A DNA stretch of 64,000 bases from contig NZ_QEQQ01000012.1 in assembly GCF_003097235.1 (NCBI RefSeq), positions 1 to 64,000 on the forward strand, written 5' to 3'. The notes below the pieces were generated by a model, which made no database searches, had not been told where the DNA came from, and saw nothing but the letters and a program-made list of their open reading frames with translations. Shown here one piece after another: positions 56,596 to 64,000 of this stretch. How positions within the stretch are numbered: position 1 is the first letter of the stretch; every line of letters starts with the position of its first letter. The position numbers were made by a program, and so were the translations under genes. This stretch comes from Pseudomonas sp. CC120222-01a. GTDB lineage: Bacteria; Pseudomonadota; Gammaproteobacteria; Pseudomonadales; Pseudomonadaceae.

Positions 56596-57843
56596 TCAAA
56601 ACCGATCCAAGCGATATGCCGATGTCTTCGCCCCGGCCGACTGCTCGGCCAACCGCCCCACCCATTCCGCCGTCACCGCTGCCTGGGTCAAGCCCAGATG
56701 CTGGTGCCCGAACGCCAGCAGCACCCGCCCATCACACACCCGGTCGATCACCGGCAACGAGTCCGGCAACGACGGCCTGAAGCCCATCCATGGCGTCGCG
56801 CCTTCAACGCTCAGGTCCTGCCGGAACAAGCCCTTGCTCAACCGGTGCAACTGCCACGCCCGCTGCATGCTGGGCGGCGCATCGAGGCCGGCGAACTCCA
56901 CCGTGCCGGCCAGGCGTAGCCCGTCAGCCATGGGCGTCATGATGAACTTGCGCTCCAGCGAGGTGACCGCGAACGGCAGGCGCTGTTGTTCCTGCGGCAG
57001 CATCAGGTGATAGCCGCGCTCGGTGTCCAGCGGTACGCGCTTGCCGGTCAGTGCTGCCGTCAGCTGTGCAGAATGCGCGCCGCAACTGAGCAGCACCTGG
57101 CGCGCCTTGAACGTCCCCTGGTCACTGGCCAGGCTGACCCCGTCGCCGTGCAGTTGCCCACCTGAAACCCGCGCCTGGACGAAACGCACACCGCTGGCCC
57201 TGGCCGCCTCGAACAGCGCGCAGACCACCCGGTACGGATCGATGAAGTGCCCGGTACGCGGGAAGAACAAACCACCCAACAGCGTAGGGTTTAGCTGCGG
57301 TGCCGCGTTGCGCACGTGCTCGGCCGACCAGAAATCCACCGCCACATCCTGTTGCTGCATGCGCGCCTGCAAGGCTTGCAATGCGTGACGCGACTCGGGC
57401 CGCTCGAACACCAGCAACGAGCCATCTTCCTTGAACAGCTCGCTGCGCCCGATCGAGCCCAGCAGGCGCTGCCAGGCGCCCAGGCTGCCTTCGTTCAGCG
57501 CCCGGATACCGGCCACGCTGCGCTGGAATGGCGCCGGGCGCAGGTTGAGCAGCAGCCGGGTGAACCACGGCATGGCCTTGGGCAGGTACTTCCAGTCCAG
57601 GCGCAGCGGGCCCATCGGGTCGAGCAGCATGCGCGGCAGGCGCTTGAGGATCGACAGGTCGGCGATCGGAAACACCTGCTCGGTGGCCAGGTGCCCGGCG
57701 TTGCCGTAGGAGGCACCGTGGCCGGGCGCCTGGTGATCGAGCAGCAGCACCCGACGGCCCTGGCGGGCCAGTTGCAGGGCGCAGGCCACGCCGACGATGC
57801 CGGCGCCGACCACGGCGATATCGGTTTCAGGGGTGTCGACCAT
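56596..57843 (-). CDS. cis-4-hydroxy-D-proline dehydrogenase (FAD)
   Basis: A 415-residue DadA-like FAD oxidoreductase. The FAD motif IAVVGAGIVGVACALQLARQG opens the protein, and the substrate domain contains ERKFIMTPMADGLRLAGTVEF. In the P. putida hydroxyproline pathway it oxidises cis-4-hydroxy-D-proline, made by the epimerase, to 1-pyrroline-4-hydroxy-2-carboxylate. The ATG at 57843 has AAGG six bases upstream and starts two bases after the dehydrogenase gene stop, so the two genes are coupled. The function is assigned from the cluster. Confidence 0.88.
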   Translation of the reverse strand: MVDTPETDIAVVGAGIVGVACALQLARQGRRVLLLDHQAPGHGASYGNAGHLATEQVFPIADLSILKRLPRMLLDPMGPLRLDWKYLPKAMPWFTRLLLNLRPAPFQRSVAGIRALNEGSLGAWQRLLGSIGRSELFKEDGSLLVFERPESRHALQALQARMQQQDVAVDFWSAEHVRNAAPQLNPTLLGGLFFPRTGHFIDPYRVVCALFEAARASGVRFVQARVSGGQLHGDGVSLASDQGTFKARQVLLSCGAHSAQLTAALTGKRVPLDTERGYHLMLPQEQQRLPFAVTSLERKFIMTPMADGLRLAGTVEFAGLDAPPSMQRAWQLHRLSKGLFRQDLSVEGATPWMGFRPSLPDSLPVIDRVCDGRVLLAFGHQHLGLTQAAVTAEWVGRLAEQSAGAKTSAYRLDRF

Positions 57844-57845
57844 GC

Positions 57846-59423
57846 TCAACCTTCCCGTTTACCGTCGAGCAAGCGCCGCAGTTGCAGCGGGTTGCCGTGC
57901 TGGAGCGCCTGCGGCAACAGGGCATCGGGGAAGTCCTGGTAGCACACCGGGCGCAGGAAGCGCAGGATCGCCGCCGTGCCGACCGAAGTGGTGCGGGCAT
58001 CGGAGGTGGCCGGGAACGGCCCGCCGTGGACCATCGCATCGCACACCTCGACACCGGTCGGCCAGCCGTTGACCAGGATGCGCCCGGCCTTGCGTTCCAG
58101 GGTCGGCAGCAGGGCGCGGGCGCTGTCGATATCGGCATCGTCCAGTTGCAGCGTGGCGGTCAGCTGGCCCTCAAGGTGCTCGGCCACCTGGCGGACCTGC
58201 TCGTCGCTGCTGCAGGCCACCACCAGCGAAGCAGCGCCAAACACTTCGGCCTGCAACGCTGGGTCGCTGAGAAACGCTTCGGCCTGGGTCACGAACAGCT
58301 GTGCCTGGCATTGGTTCGGCCCTTGCTGCGCCTGGCCGCTGGCGGCAACCGTAGCGTTGGCGTTGTGGGCCAGGGCGTCGACGCCAGCGGCATAGGCGCT
58401 GGCAATGCCCGGAGTGAGCATGGTCTGCGCGGCGGCCTGGCGCACGTGCTCGCTGGCCGCCTCGATGAAGCGCTGCAGCGCCGGCCCCTGGCGGGCGATC
58501 ACCAGGCCTGGGTTGGTGCAGAACTGCCCGGCGCCCTGGGTCAGCGAGGCGACGAAGCCTTGCGCCAGTTTTGCGCCACGGGCCCGCAAGGCGGTGTCGA
58601 ACAGGAACACCGGGTTGATCGAACTCATCTCGGCGTACACCGGAATTGGCTCTGGGCGTGCCTGGGCCGCCTGGCACAGGGCAATACCGCCGCTGCGCGA
58701 GCCGGTGAAACCGACCGCCTTGATGCGTGGATCGCTGACCAAGGCGATGCCGACTTCGCGGCCGGCACCATACAGCAACGAGAACACGCCTTCAGGCAGG
58801 CTGCAGTGCTTGACCGCGCGGGCCACGGCCTGGCCGACCAGTTCGCTGGTGCCGGGGTGCGCGGCGTGGGCCTTGACCACCACCGGGCAGCCAGCAGCCA
58901 GTGCCGAGGCGGTGTCGCCTCCGGCTACCGAGAAGGCCAGGGGGAAGTTGCTGGCGCCGAACACTGCCACCGGGCCCAGGGCCACCTGGCGCTGGCGCAG
59001 GTCGGCGCGTGGCAGCGGTTGGCGCTCGGGCAGGGCGTTGTCGACCCGCACATCGAGCCATTCGCCGCTGCGCACCACCCGTGCAAAGGTGCGCAGTTGC
59101 GTGCAGGTGCGGCCACGCTCGCCCTGGATGCGCGCCTTGGGCAGGCCGCTTTCGGCGACGGCGCGGTCGATCAGTGCATCGCCCAGCGCTTCGATTTCGC
59201 TGGCGATGGTTTCGAGGAAATGGGCGCGCTGTTCCAGCGAGGTTTCGCGGTAGGCGTCGAACGCCGCCCAGGCCAGTGCGCAGGCCTGGGCCACGTGTTC
59301 GCCGGTGCCGCCGGCGTAGGCGGGTTCGAGGGCCTGGTTGGTGGCCGGGTCGATGGCGCGGATCGCGTCGCGGCTGCCGGGTACGGCGCGCTGGCCGATC
59401 AGCAGGTTGCCTGTCAGGGTCAT
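57846..59423 (-). CDS. 2-oxoglutarate semialdehyde dehydrogenase
   Basis: A 525-residue aldehyde dehydrogenase. The catalytic cysteine is C302 ([10 protein letters not shown]), the general base E265 (YAEMSSINP), and the cofactor turn is GFTGSRSGG. The length and the EMSSINP motif are typical of the 2,5-dioxovalerate group. It performs the last step of hydroxyproline catabolism, giving 2-oxoglutarate for the TCA cycle. A 147-bp gap with a REP separates it from the deaminase gene upstream. Confidence 0.92.
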   Translation of the reverse strand: MTLTGNLLIGQRAVPGSRDAIRAIDPATNQALEPAYAGGTGEHVAQACALAWAAFDAYRETSLEQRAHFLETIASEIEALGDALIDRAVAESGLPKARIQGERGRTCTQLRTFARVVRSGEWLDVRVDNALPERQPLPRADLRQRQVALGPVAVFGASNFPLAFSVAGGDTASALAAGCPVVVKAHAAHPGTSELVGQAVARAVKHCSLPEGVFSLLYGAGREVGIALVSDPRIKAVGFTGSRSGGIALCQAAQARPEPIPVYAEMSSINPVFLFDTALRARGAKLAQGFVASLTQGAGQFCTNPGLVIARQGPALQRFIEAASEHVRQAAAQTMLTPGIASAYAAGVDALAHNANATVAASGQAQQGPNQCQAQLFVTQAEAFLSDPALQAEVFGAASLVVACSSDEQVRQVAEHLEGQLTATLQLDDADIDSARALLPTLERKAGRILVNGWPTGVEVCDAMVHGGPFPATSDARTTSVGTAAILRFLRPVCYQDFPDALLPQALQHGNPLQLRRLLDGKREG

Positions 59424-59453
59424 GGAGCCTCCTTCGGAATCAGTTTCTGGATC

Positions 59454-59568
59454 GGGGGGCGCTTTGCGCCCCTTTCGCGACGCAAGGCCGCTCCCACAAA
59501 GGACCTGTGTACGCCGGTCAATGTGGGAGCGGCCTTGTGTCGCGAAAGGGCTGCGAAGCAGCCCCGGG
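59454..59568. repeat. REP inverted pair inside the hydroxyproline operon
   Basis: TTTCGCGACGCAAGG family, left stem GGGGGGCGCTTTGCGCCCC, right copy inverted ending GGGCTGCGAAGCAGCCCC. It lies between the deaminase and dehydrogenase genes. Confidence 0.88.
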
Positions 59569-59570
59569 GA

Positions 59571-60518
59571 TCAGGCCAGGTTCTGCTCGGCCGACCAGCT
59601 TGCGTACCACTTGCGGAACAGCGCGTACTGCTGCTCGGCATAGTTGCGCTGGGCATCGGTGAGTACGTCGGTTTCGTTGAAGTGCAGGCTGTATTCGGTG
59701 TCGCCGTTGAGCACCATCAGGTGCTTGTAGTACAGCACCAGGTCGCAGCCTTCATCGAACGACGACAGCACCGCCAACGCCGCCTCCAGTTCACGTGCCA
59801 GGCGGCGGGCCTTGGCGTCACCTTTGGCGGCCTGCTTGCTGAGGCTCACCAGCTGCAGCACTTCACGCGGCAGGGCGTTGCCGATACCAGTGATGGCACC
59901 GGTGGCGGCGCAGTTGACGAAGCCATGCACCACCTGGGTATCGACACCGACCATCAGGGTCACGTCGTCATCCTTCGAGGTGATGTGCTCGGCGGCGTAG
60001 CGCAGGTCGGCACCGCCGCCGAACTCCTTGAAGCCGATCAGGTTGGGGAACTCGCGGCGCAGTTCGAAGAACAGGTCGGCGCGGGTGGCGAAGCCGTAGT
60101 AGGGGCTGTTGTAGATCACCGCCGGCAGCTTCGGTGCGGCGGCGAGAATGGCCGAGAAGTGGTGCTTCTGGGCGATCAGCGAAGCACCGCGGCTGAGCAC
60201 GCGGGGGATGACCATCAGGCCGGCGGCACCGACCTTGGCCGCGTGGGCCGCATGGGACACGGCCTCGCGGGTGTTCACCGCACCGGTGCCGACGATGGTC
60301 GGGATGCCGGCGGCCACCAGGCGGGCCACGCCTTCCTGGCGTTCGGCTTCGGTCAGCAGCGGCCAGTCGCCCATCGAACCGCAGTAGACCACGGCGCTCA
60401 TGCCGGCTTCGATCAGCTCGCGGCCCTTGCGCACCAGGGCGTCGAAGTCAGGCTTGCGCGCGGCGGTGCACGGGGTCATCAGGGCAGGCATGGTGCCGGT
60501 GAAGATGTTGTCAGTCAT
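59571..60518 (-). CDS. lhpC: 1-Pyrroline-4-hydroxy-2-carboxylate deaminase
   Basis: A 315-residue DapA-superfamily lyase. The Schiff-base lysine is K164 (LIGFKEFGGG), with YNSPYYG carrying the tyrosine and CGSMGDW in place of the GTTGES loop of DapA, which fits a different substrate. It converts the pyrroline to 2-oxoglutarate semialdehyde and ammonia. The ATG at 60518 has AGGAG eight bases upstream; the GTG at 60527 is less likely. Next in order after the epimerase. Confidence 0.9.
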   Translation of the reverse strand: MTDNIFTGTMPALMTPCTAARKPDFDALVRKGRELIEAGMSAVVYCGSMGDWPLLTEAERQEGVARLVAAGIPTIVGTGAVNTREAVSHAAHAAKVGAAGLMVIPRVLSRGASLIAQKHHFSAILAAAPKLPAVIYNSPYYGFATRADLFFELRREFPNLIGFKEFGGGADLRYAAEHITSKDDDVTLMVGVDTQVVHGFVNCAATGAITGIGNALPREVLQLVSLSKQAAKGDAKARRLARELEAALAVLSSFDEGCDLVLYYKHLMVLNGDTEYSLHFNETDVLTDAQRNYAEQQYALFRKWYASWSAEQNLA

Positions 60519-60561
60519 TGTTGTCACTCCTGGCGATATTCAGTGGTTTAAAAAGCCGGGT

Positions 60562-61488
60562 TCAGATGCCCCAGGCGAATGGATCCTGTTCGTCGATCAG
60601 CAGGGTGCTGTCGGCGGTCATGTAGGCGCGGCCGGTGATGAACGGGCGAATGTGCTCGCCGTCGCGCTCGTAGCGGCCGTGGAACTGGCTGCCGGTGATG
60701 CTGGCCTGGACCCAGGTCTGGCCTGCTTCGAGCTTGCCGTCGGCGGCCAGGCAGGCCAGCTTGGCGCTGGTGCCGGTGCCGCAGGGCGAGCGGTCGTAGG
60801 CTTTGCCCGGGCACATGACGAAGTTGCGGCTGTCGGCATGGGCGTCGTCGGCAAACAGCTCGACATGGTCGATTGGCGCACCGTGCTCGCCGGTGATGCC
60901 CTGGGCTTCGAGGGCTTTGAGCATGGCCCAGGTGTACTCGGTGAGGGCTTCGCGGTTGTCCAGTTCGATGCGCTGGCCGTGGTCGGAGACCAGGAAGAAC
61001 CAGTTGCCGCCCCAGGCGATGTCGCCGCGCACCACGCCATGGCCAGGCACTTCTACCGCCACCTGCTGGCGGTAGCGGTAGGACGGCACGTTGCCGACGG
61101 TGATGGCGCCGTCTTCATGCAGGGTGGCGCTGACCTGGCCGACCGGGGTGTCGATCTTGTGCACGCCGGGCTCGATCAGGCCCAGGTGCTGCAGCGAGGC
61201 CACCAAGCCGATGGTGCCGTGGCCGCACATGTTCAGGTAGCCGGCGTTGTTGAAGAAGATCACCCCGCAAGTGGCGTCGGCCGACACCGGTGGGCAATAC
61301 AGTGCGCCGACCAGCACATCGTTGCCGCGTGGCTCCAGCAGGCAGGCGCGGCGCCATTGATCGTGCAGCTCGCGCAGTTCGTCGCGCTGCTCGGCCATGC
61401 TGCGCCCCTGTAGTTGCGGGAAGCCTTTCATCACCAGGCGGGTCGGTTCGCCGCCGGTATGCGAGTCGATGACGTGAATCTGTTTCAT
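60562..61488 (-). CDS. lhpA: 4-Hydroxyproline 2-epimerase
   Basis: A 308-residue proline-racemase-family enzyme. Both catalytic cysteines are present: C88 (NMCGHGTIG) and C236 ([11 protein letters not shown]), the pair reported for Pseudomonas hydroxyproline epimerases. It interconverts trans-4-hydroxy-L-proline and cis-4-hydroxy-D-proline, the first catabolic step. The start at 61488 ([15 protein letters not shown]) gives the characterised length; an upstream ATG at 61500 is possible. Confidence 0.94.
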   Translation of the reverse strand: MKQIHVIDSHTGGEPTRLVMKGFPQLQGRSMAEQRDELRELHDQWRRACLLEPRGNDVLVGALYCPPVSADATCGVIFFNNAGYLNMCGHGTIGLVASLQHLGLIEPGVHKIDTPVGQVSATLHEDGAITVGNVPSYRYRQQVAVEVPGHGVVRGDIAWGGNWFFLVSDHGQRIELDNREALTEYTWAMLKALEAQGITGEHGAPIDHVELFADDAHADSRNFVMCPGKAYDRSPCGTGTSAKLACLAADGKLEAGQTWVQASITGSQFHGRYERDGEHIRPFITGRAYMTADSTLLIDEQDPFAWGI

Positions 61489-61511
61489 GGGCTTGTCCAT
61501 TGCTAAGAGGA

Positions 61512-63122
61512 TCAGGAGGCGACGGCAGGGCGGCCGCTGTAGGTTTCAGCCGAGGCTTCGCTTTCGTCCTCGCCTTCCAGGCGCACCAGGTGAGCCGGCA
61601 CGCCGGTAGCCGCGCCCCAGTAGTAGATGCCCAGGGCGCAGACGGCCACGGCCAGGGTGTCGAACGGGTGGTCGAGCACGCCGAGGCCGCCGAAGCTGCC
61701 CAGCCAGGACAGCAGGATGGTCACGGCGTAGAAGCCGATCAGCCAGGCCGACGAGCGCACTTGCTGGGCCAGCGACAGGTGCTGGGTGGGGACGAAGCGG
61801 CCGCACAGCAGGTACAGCACGAACATCACGATCTGCAGGGCCAGCAGCCAGGACACGGTGCTCCAGCCGGACCAGTAGACGATCAGTGCGGCGATGATGA
61901 ACGACAGCGGGCCGAGCACGCTCATGCCCTTGACCCGGAATGGGCGCGGCATGTCAGGAGCATTGCGACGCAAAGCGGCGACGGTGACCGGGGCCACGGC
62001 GTAGCTCAGGACCAGCGCGGCGGACACCACGTTGATCAGCGCCTCCCAGGAGGGGAACGGCAGGGTCCAGAACACCGACAGGCCGAAGGTCAGCCACAGT
62101 GCCGGGCGCGGGATGCCGGACTCGGCGTCGATGCGGGTGAAGTACTTGAAGAAGGTGCCGGTCTGCGCCCAGCCGTAGACCACGCGCGGGGTGGCGTTCA
62201 TGTAGATGTTGCCGCAGCCGCTGGGCGAGATCACCGCATCGGCCACCACCAGGTAGGCCAGCCAGCCGACACCCAGGGCCAGGGCGATGTCACGGTAGGG
62301 CAGGGCCAGTTCCTTGGTCACCGCGGCCCAGCCGTTGGTGAGCATTTCGGTCGGCACGCTGCCGAGGAAGGCCAGTTGCAGCAGGGCATAGATCGCGGTG
62401 GACAACAGCACCGAGAGGATCAGCGCGATCGGGATGGTGCGCTGCGGGTTCTTCACCTCGCTGGCCACCGAGATGATCGGCGTCAGCCCCAGGTAGGCGA
62501 AGATGATGCCACCGGCCGACACCGCCATTTCCACGCCAGACAAGCCGAACGGGGCGAAGCCCTGGACCTCGAAGTTCTCTGGTTTGAAGAAGGTGAACAG
62601 CACGCCGATCACCAGCAGCGGCACGATGAACTTGAACACGCTGACCAGGTTGTTGGCCTTGGCGAAGGTCTTCACGCTGCGGTAGTTGAGGAAGAAGAAC
62701 AGCCCCAGCAAGGCGAACTGCACCAGCCAGCCGAGCACCGTCGGGTCGCTGGAGCCGACCTTGGTCAGACCGGGGAACCACGCCGCGGCGTACTGGCGCG
62801 AGGCGACCACTTCGATGGCGATCAGGCTGGAGAAGGCGATCAGGGTGATGAAACCCATCAGGTAGCCGAGCAGCGGGCCGTGGGAGTACACCGGGTAGCG
62901 CACCACGCCACCGGCACGCGGCAGGGCGGCACCGAGTTCGCAGTAGACGATGCCCAGCAACAGCACGGCGAAACCGCCGAGGAACCAGGAGAGGATGCCG
63001 GCCGGGCCGGCGATGGCCGAGACGTGGCTGGCGGCGAACAGCCAGCCGGAGCCGAAGATGGCGCCGAGGCCGATGAAGGTGAGGTCGAGCAATGACAGCT
63101 GTTTCTTGAATTTGCCTGACAT
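61512..63122 (-). CDS. APC-family permease, hydroxyproline uptake candidate
   Basis: A 536-residue transporter with about 12-14 membrane helices, beginning [20 protein letters not shown] (the glycine-rich APC start). The extra C-terminal helices and soluble tail are unlike E. coli PutP or GabP. Leading the hydroxyproline operon, it probably imports hydroxyproline. The start at 63122 follows AAAAGG. Transcribed divergently from the AraC gene. Confidence 0.85.
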   Translation of the reverse strand: MSGKFKKQLSLLDLTFIGLGAIFGSGWLFAASHVSAIAGPAGILSWFLGGFAVLLLGIVYCELGAALPRAGGVVRYPVYSHGPLLGYLMGFITLIAFSSLIAIEVVASRQYAAAWFPGLTKVGSSDPTVLGWLVQFALLGLFFFLNYRSVKTFAKANNLVSVFKFIVPLLVIGVLFTFFKPENFEVQGFAPFGLSGVEMAVSAGGIIFAYLGLTPIISVASEVKNPQRTIPIALILSVLLSTAIYALLQLAFLGSVPTEMLTNGWAAVTKELALPYRDIALALGVGWLAYLVVADAVISPSGCGNIYMNATPRVVYGWAQTGTFFKYFTRIDAESGIPRPALWLTFGLSVFWTLPFPSWEALINVVSAALVLSYAVAPVTVAALRRNAPDMPRPFRVKGMSVLGPLSFIIAALIVYWSGWSTVSWLLALQIVMFVLYLLCGRFVPTQHLSLAQQVRSSAWLIGFYAVTILLSWLGSFGGLGVLDHPFDTLAVAVCALGIYYWGAATGVPAHLVRLEGEDESEASAETYSGRPAVAS

Positions 63123-63408
63123 GGGTGCGCCTTTTTGTAGGTTTTGGATAGGCAGGTCTGATGTCACGTGGTGCGGCTTTTTACGGCCGCGCTCTTGTAG
63201 GTATTGGGCGGCTTGCGTGGGGCATAGAGTGGACCTGAACGGGGCGGGGGTTCTTGATGGTTTTCTGCAGGCAGGATGACGAAATCGGCACAGTTGCAGA
63301 AAAGAGTGGCGGGTATGCAAGTTGGATGGGTAGGCTGCAGGCCTTGATGCATAAGGCTTTGGAGATTCATGGGTATTGACGGCCCTTTCGCGGGCAGAGA
63401 ACCTGAAG
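63123..63408. other. Divergent promoter region of the hydroxyproline cluster
   Basis: 286 bp between the permease and AraC genes. It must hold both promoters and the regulator's site. Around 63384 lies a partial REP core (GCCCTTTCGCGGGC). No operator is clear by eye. Confidence 0.5.
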
Positions 63409-64000
63409 ATGACTGACACCCCCCTGGCAACCCTGTACCAGTCCCTCGACCAGCACCGCCCAGCCACCCTGGAGGCACTGCTGGCCGGTGTGTCGCTGCT
63501 ACTGCCGATCCTCGACGCCATCCCCAACGCCGCGATCTTCATCAAGGACCCGGCCGCTCGCTATGTGCTGGCCAACACCACCCTGGTCCAGCGTTGTGGC
63601 CTCAAGCGCCTGCAGCCGCTACTGGGCAAGACCAGCGCCGAGGTGTTCCCGGCGCAACTGGGCCCCGGCTACACCGAGCAGGATCGCCGTGTACTGAAGG
63701 ATGGGCTGGTGCTGGAGGATCAGCTCGAACTGCACCTGTACGGCAGCCGTGAACCGGGCTGGTGCCTGACCCACAAGCGCCCGCTGCGTAATCCGGCGGG
63801 CGAGATCATTGGCCTGGTGGGCATCTCCGTCGACCTGCAGTCAGCCGCCGACACCCACCCCGCCTACCAGCGCCTGGCGGCCGTGGACGAGCACATCCGC
63901 CGCCATTTCCACCAGCCGATCAGCATGAATGAGTTGACCCGCATAGCCGGCATTTCCGTGGCGCAGCTGGAGCGCTACTGCAAGCGGGTGTTCCACCTCA
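63409..64000 (+). CDS. PAS-AraC transcription regulator (partial)
   Basis: The first 197 residues are inside the window; the rest is cut off. The N-terminal half is a PAS domain (LDAIPNAAIFIKDPAARYVLANTTLVQRCGL through NPAGEIIGLVGISVDL, about 35-145). The AraC helix-turn-helix region then begins (VDEHIRRHFHQPISMNELTRIAGISVAQLERYCKR). It is divergent from the hydroxyproline permease and is presumably the cluster activator; a PAS-linked AraC regulator may bind the inducer in the PAS domain. Confidence 0.85.
   Translation, partial: MTDTPLATLYQSLDQHRPATLEALLAGVSLLLPILDAIPNAAIFIKDPAARYVLANTTLVQRCGLKRLQPLLGKTSAEVFPAQLGPGYTEQDRRVLKDGLVLEDQLELHLYGSREPGWCLTHKRPLRNPAGEIIGLVGISVDLQSAADTHPAYQRLAAVDEHIRRHFHQPISMNELTRIAGISVAQLERYCKRVFHL

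Noticed and set aside
57882..60551. 889-codon plus-strand frame across the hydroxyproline genes
   Set aside because: It is antisense to three recognised enzymes and crosses a REP; an artefact of high third-position G+C.
61500..63095. 531-codon plus-strand frame opposite the permease
   Set aside because: Antisense shadow; Gln/His/Arg/Gly-rich translation with no domain.

Overview
The window looks like a chromosomal segment of a Pseudomonas putida-group bacterium. Several pieces of evidence agree: high G+C; gene content and order typical of that group (dinB, proS, an OprD-family porin, aspS-yebC-ruvCAB, ybgC-tolQRAB-oprL-cpoB, queE-queC, a McpU-like receptor beside a PuuP-like importer, nadA, dapA-bamC, purC, mqo, xenA, a hydroxyproline cluster); and intergenic REP elements of the P. 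putida type (core GCGGGCAAGCCCGCTCCCACAG). Family calls come from reading the proteins and from memory of the families; no database search was run.

Layout. 1-4.1 kb: initiator tRNA-Met, SOS-type dinB with a LexA box, a lipoprotein and proS. 4.2-9.1 kb: an OprD-family porin with a long upstream region that carries an ArgR-like direct repeat, then small genes (HIT protein, slyX, a membrane cold-shock-domain protein, dps, a ribbon-helix-helix protein, an FmdB zinc ribbon). 9.1-21.4 kb: the core block aspS, yebC, ruvCAB, Tol-Pal and queuosine genes, ending in tRNA-Lys. 21.4-26 kb, minus strand: a CDF transporter, a McpU-like chemoreceptor and a PuuP-like putrescine importer. 26.5-37.2 kb: ydgA-like gene, nadA, bepA-like M48 protease, tusA-like gene, perM-like gene, bcp-gcvR, dapA-bamC, an MBL-fold hydrolase and purC. 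37.3-41.3 kb: tRNA-Ser followed by the least core-like stretch, with an unrecognised secreted protein, about 0.9 kb of low-G+C sequence with a possible frameshifted gene remnant, a LysE-type exporter and a small YhfL-like lipoprotein. 41.3-49.8 kb: a LysR regulator with an unusual Ser/Cys proline-racemase-family enzyme, a FecI-FecR-TonB receptor iron system with a Fur-like box, and mqo.

49.8-56.6 kb is the most interesting accessory part. A five-gene overlapping operon encodes a 2-oxoglutarate/Fe(II) amino-acid hydroxylase-like enzyme, a GNAT acetyltransferase, the AzlC/AzlD amino-acid exporter and a cupin-like protein, with a divergent LysR regulator. I read it as a make-modify-export system for a hydroxylated amino acid. 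Next come an exported protein of unknown function coupled to a cysteine-rich SufR-like regulator, and an arsR/xenA divergent pair around a perfect palindrome.

56.6-64 kb is a complete trans-4-hydroxy-L-proline catabolic cluster: permease, 2-epimerase, pyrroline-hydroxycarboxylate deaminase, 2-oxoglutarate semialdehyde dehydrogenase and D-hydroxyproline dehydrogenase. Together they take up hydroxyproline and convert it to 2-oxoglutarate. A divergent PAS-AraC regulator runs off the window end. Eight inverted REP pairs of two sequence families sit at gene 3' ends across the window.
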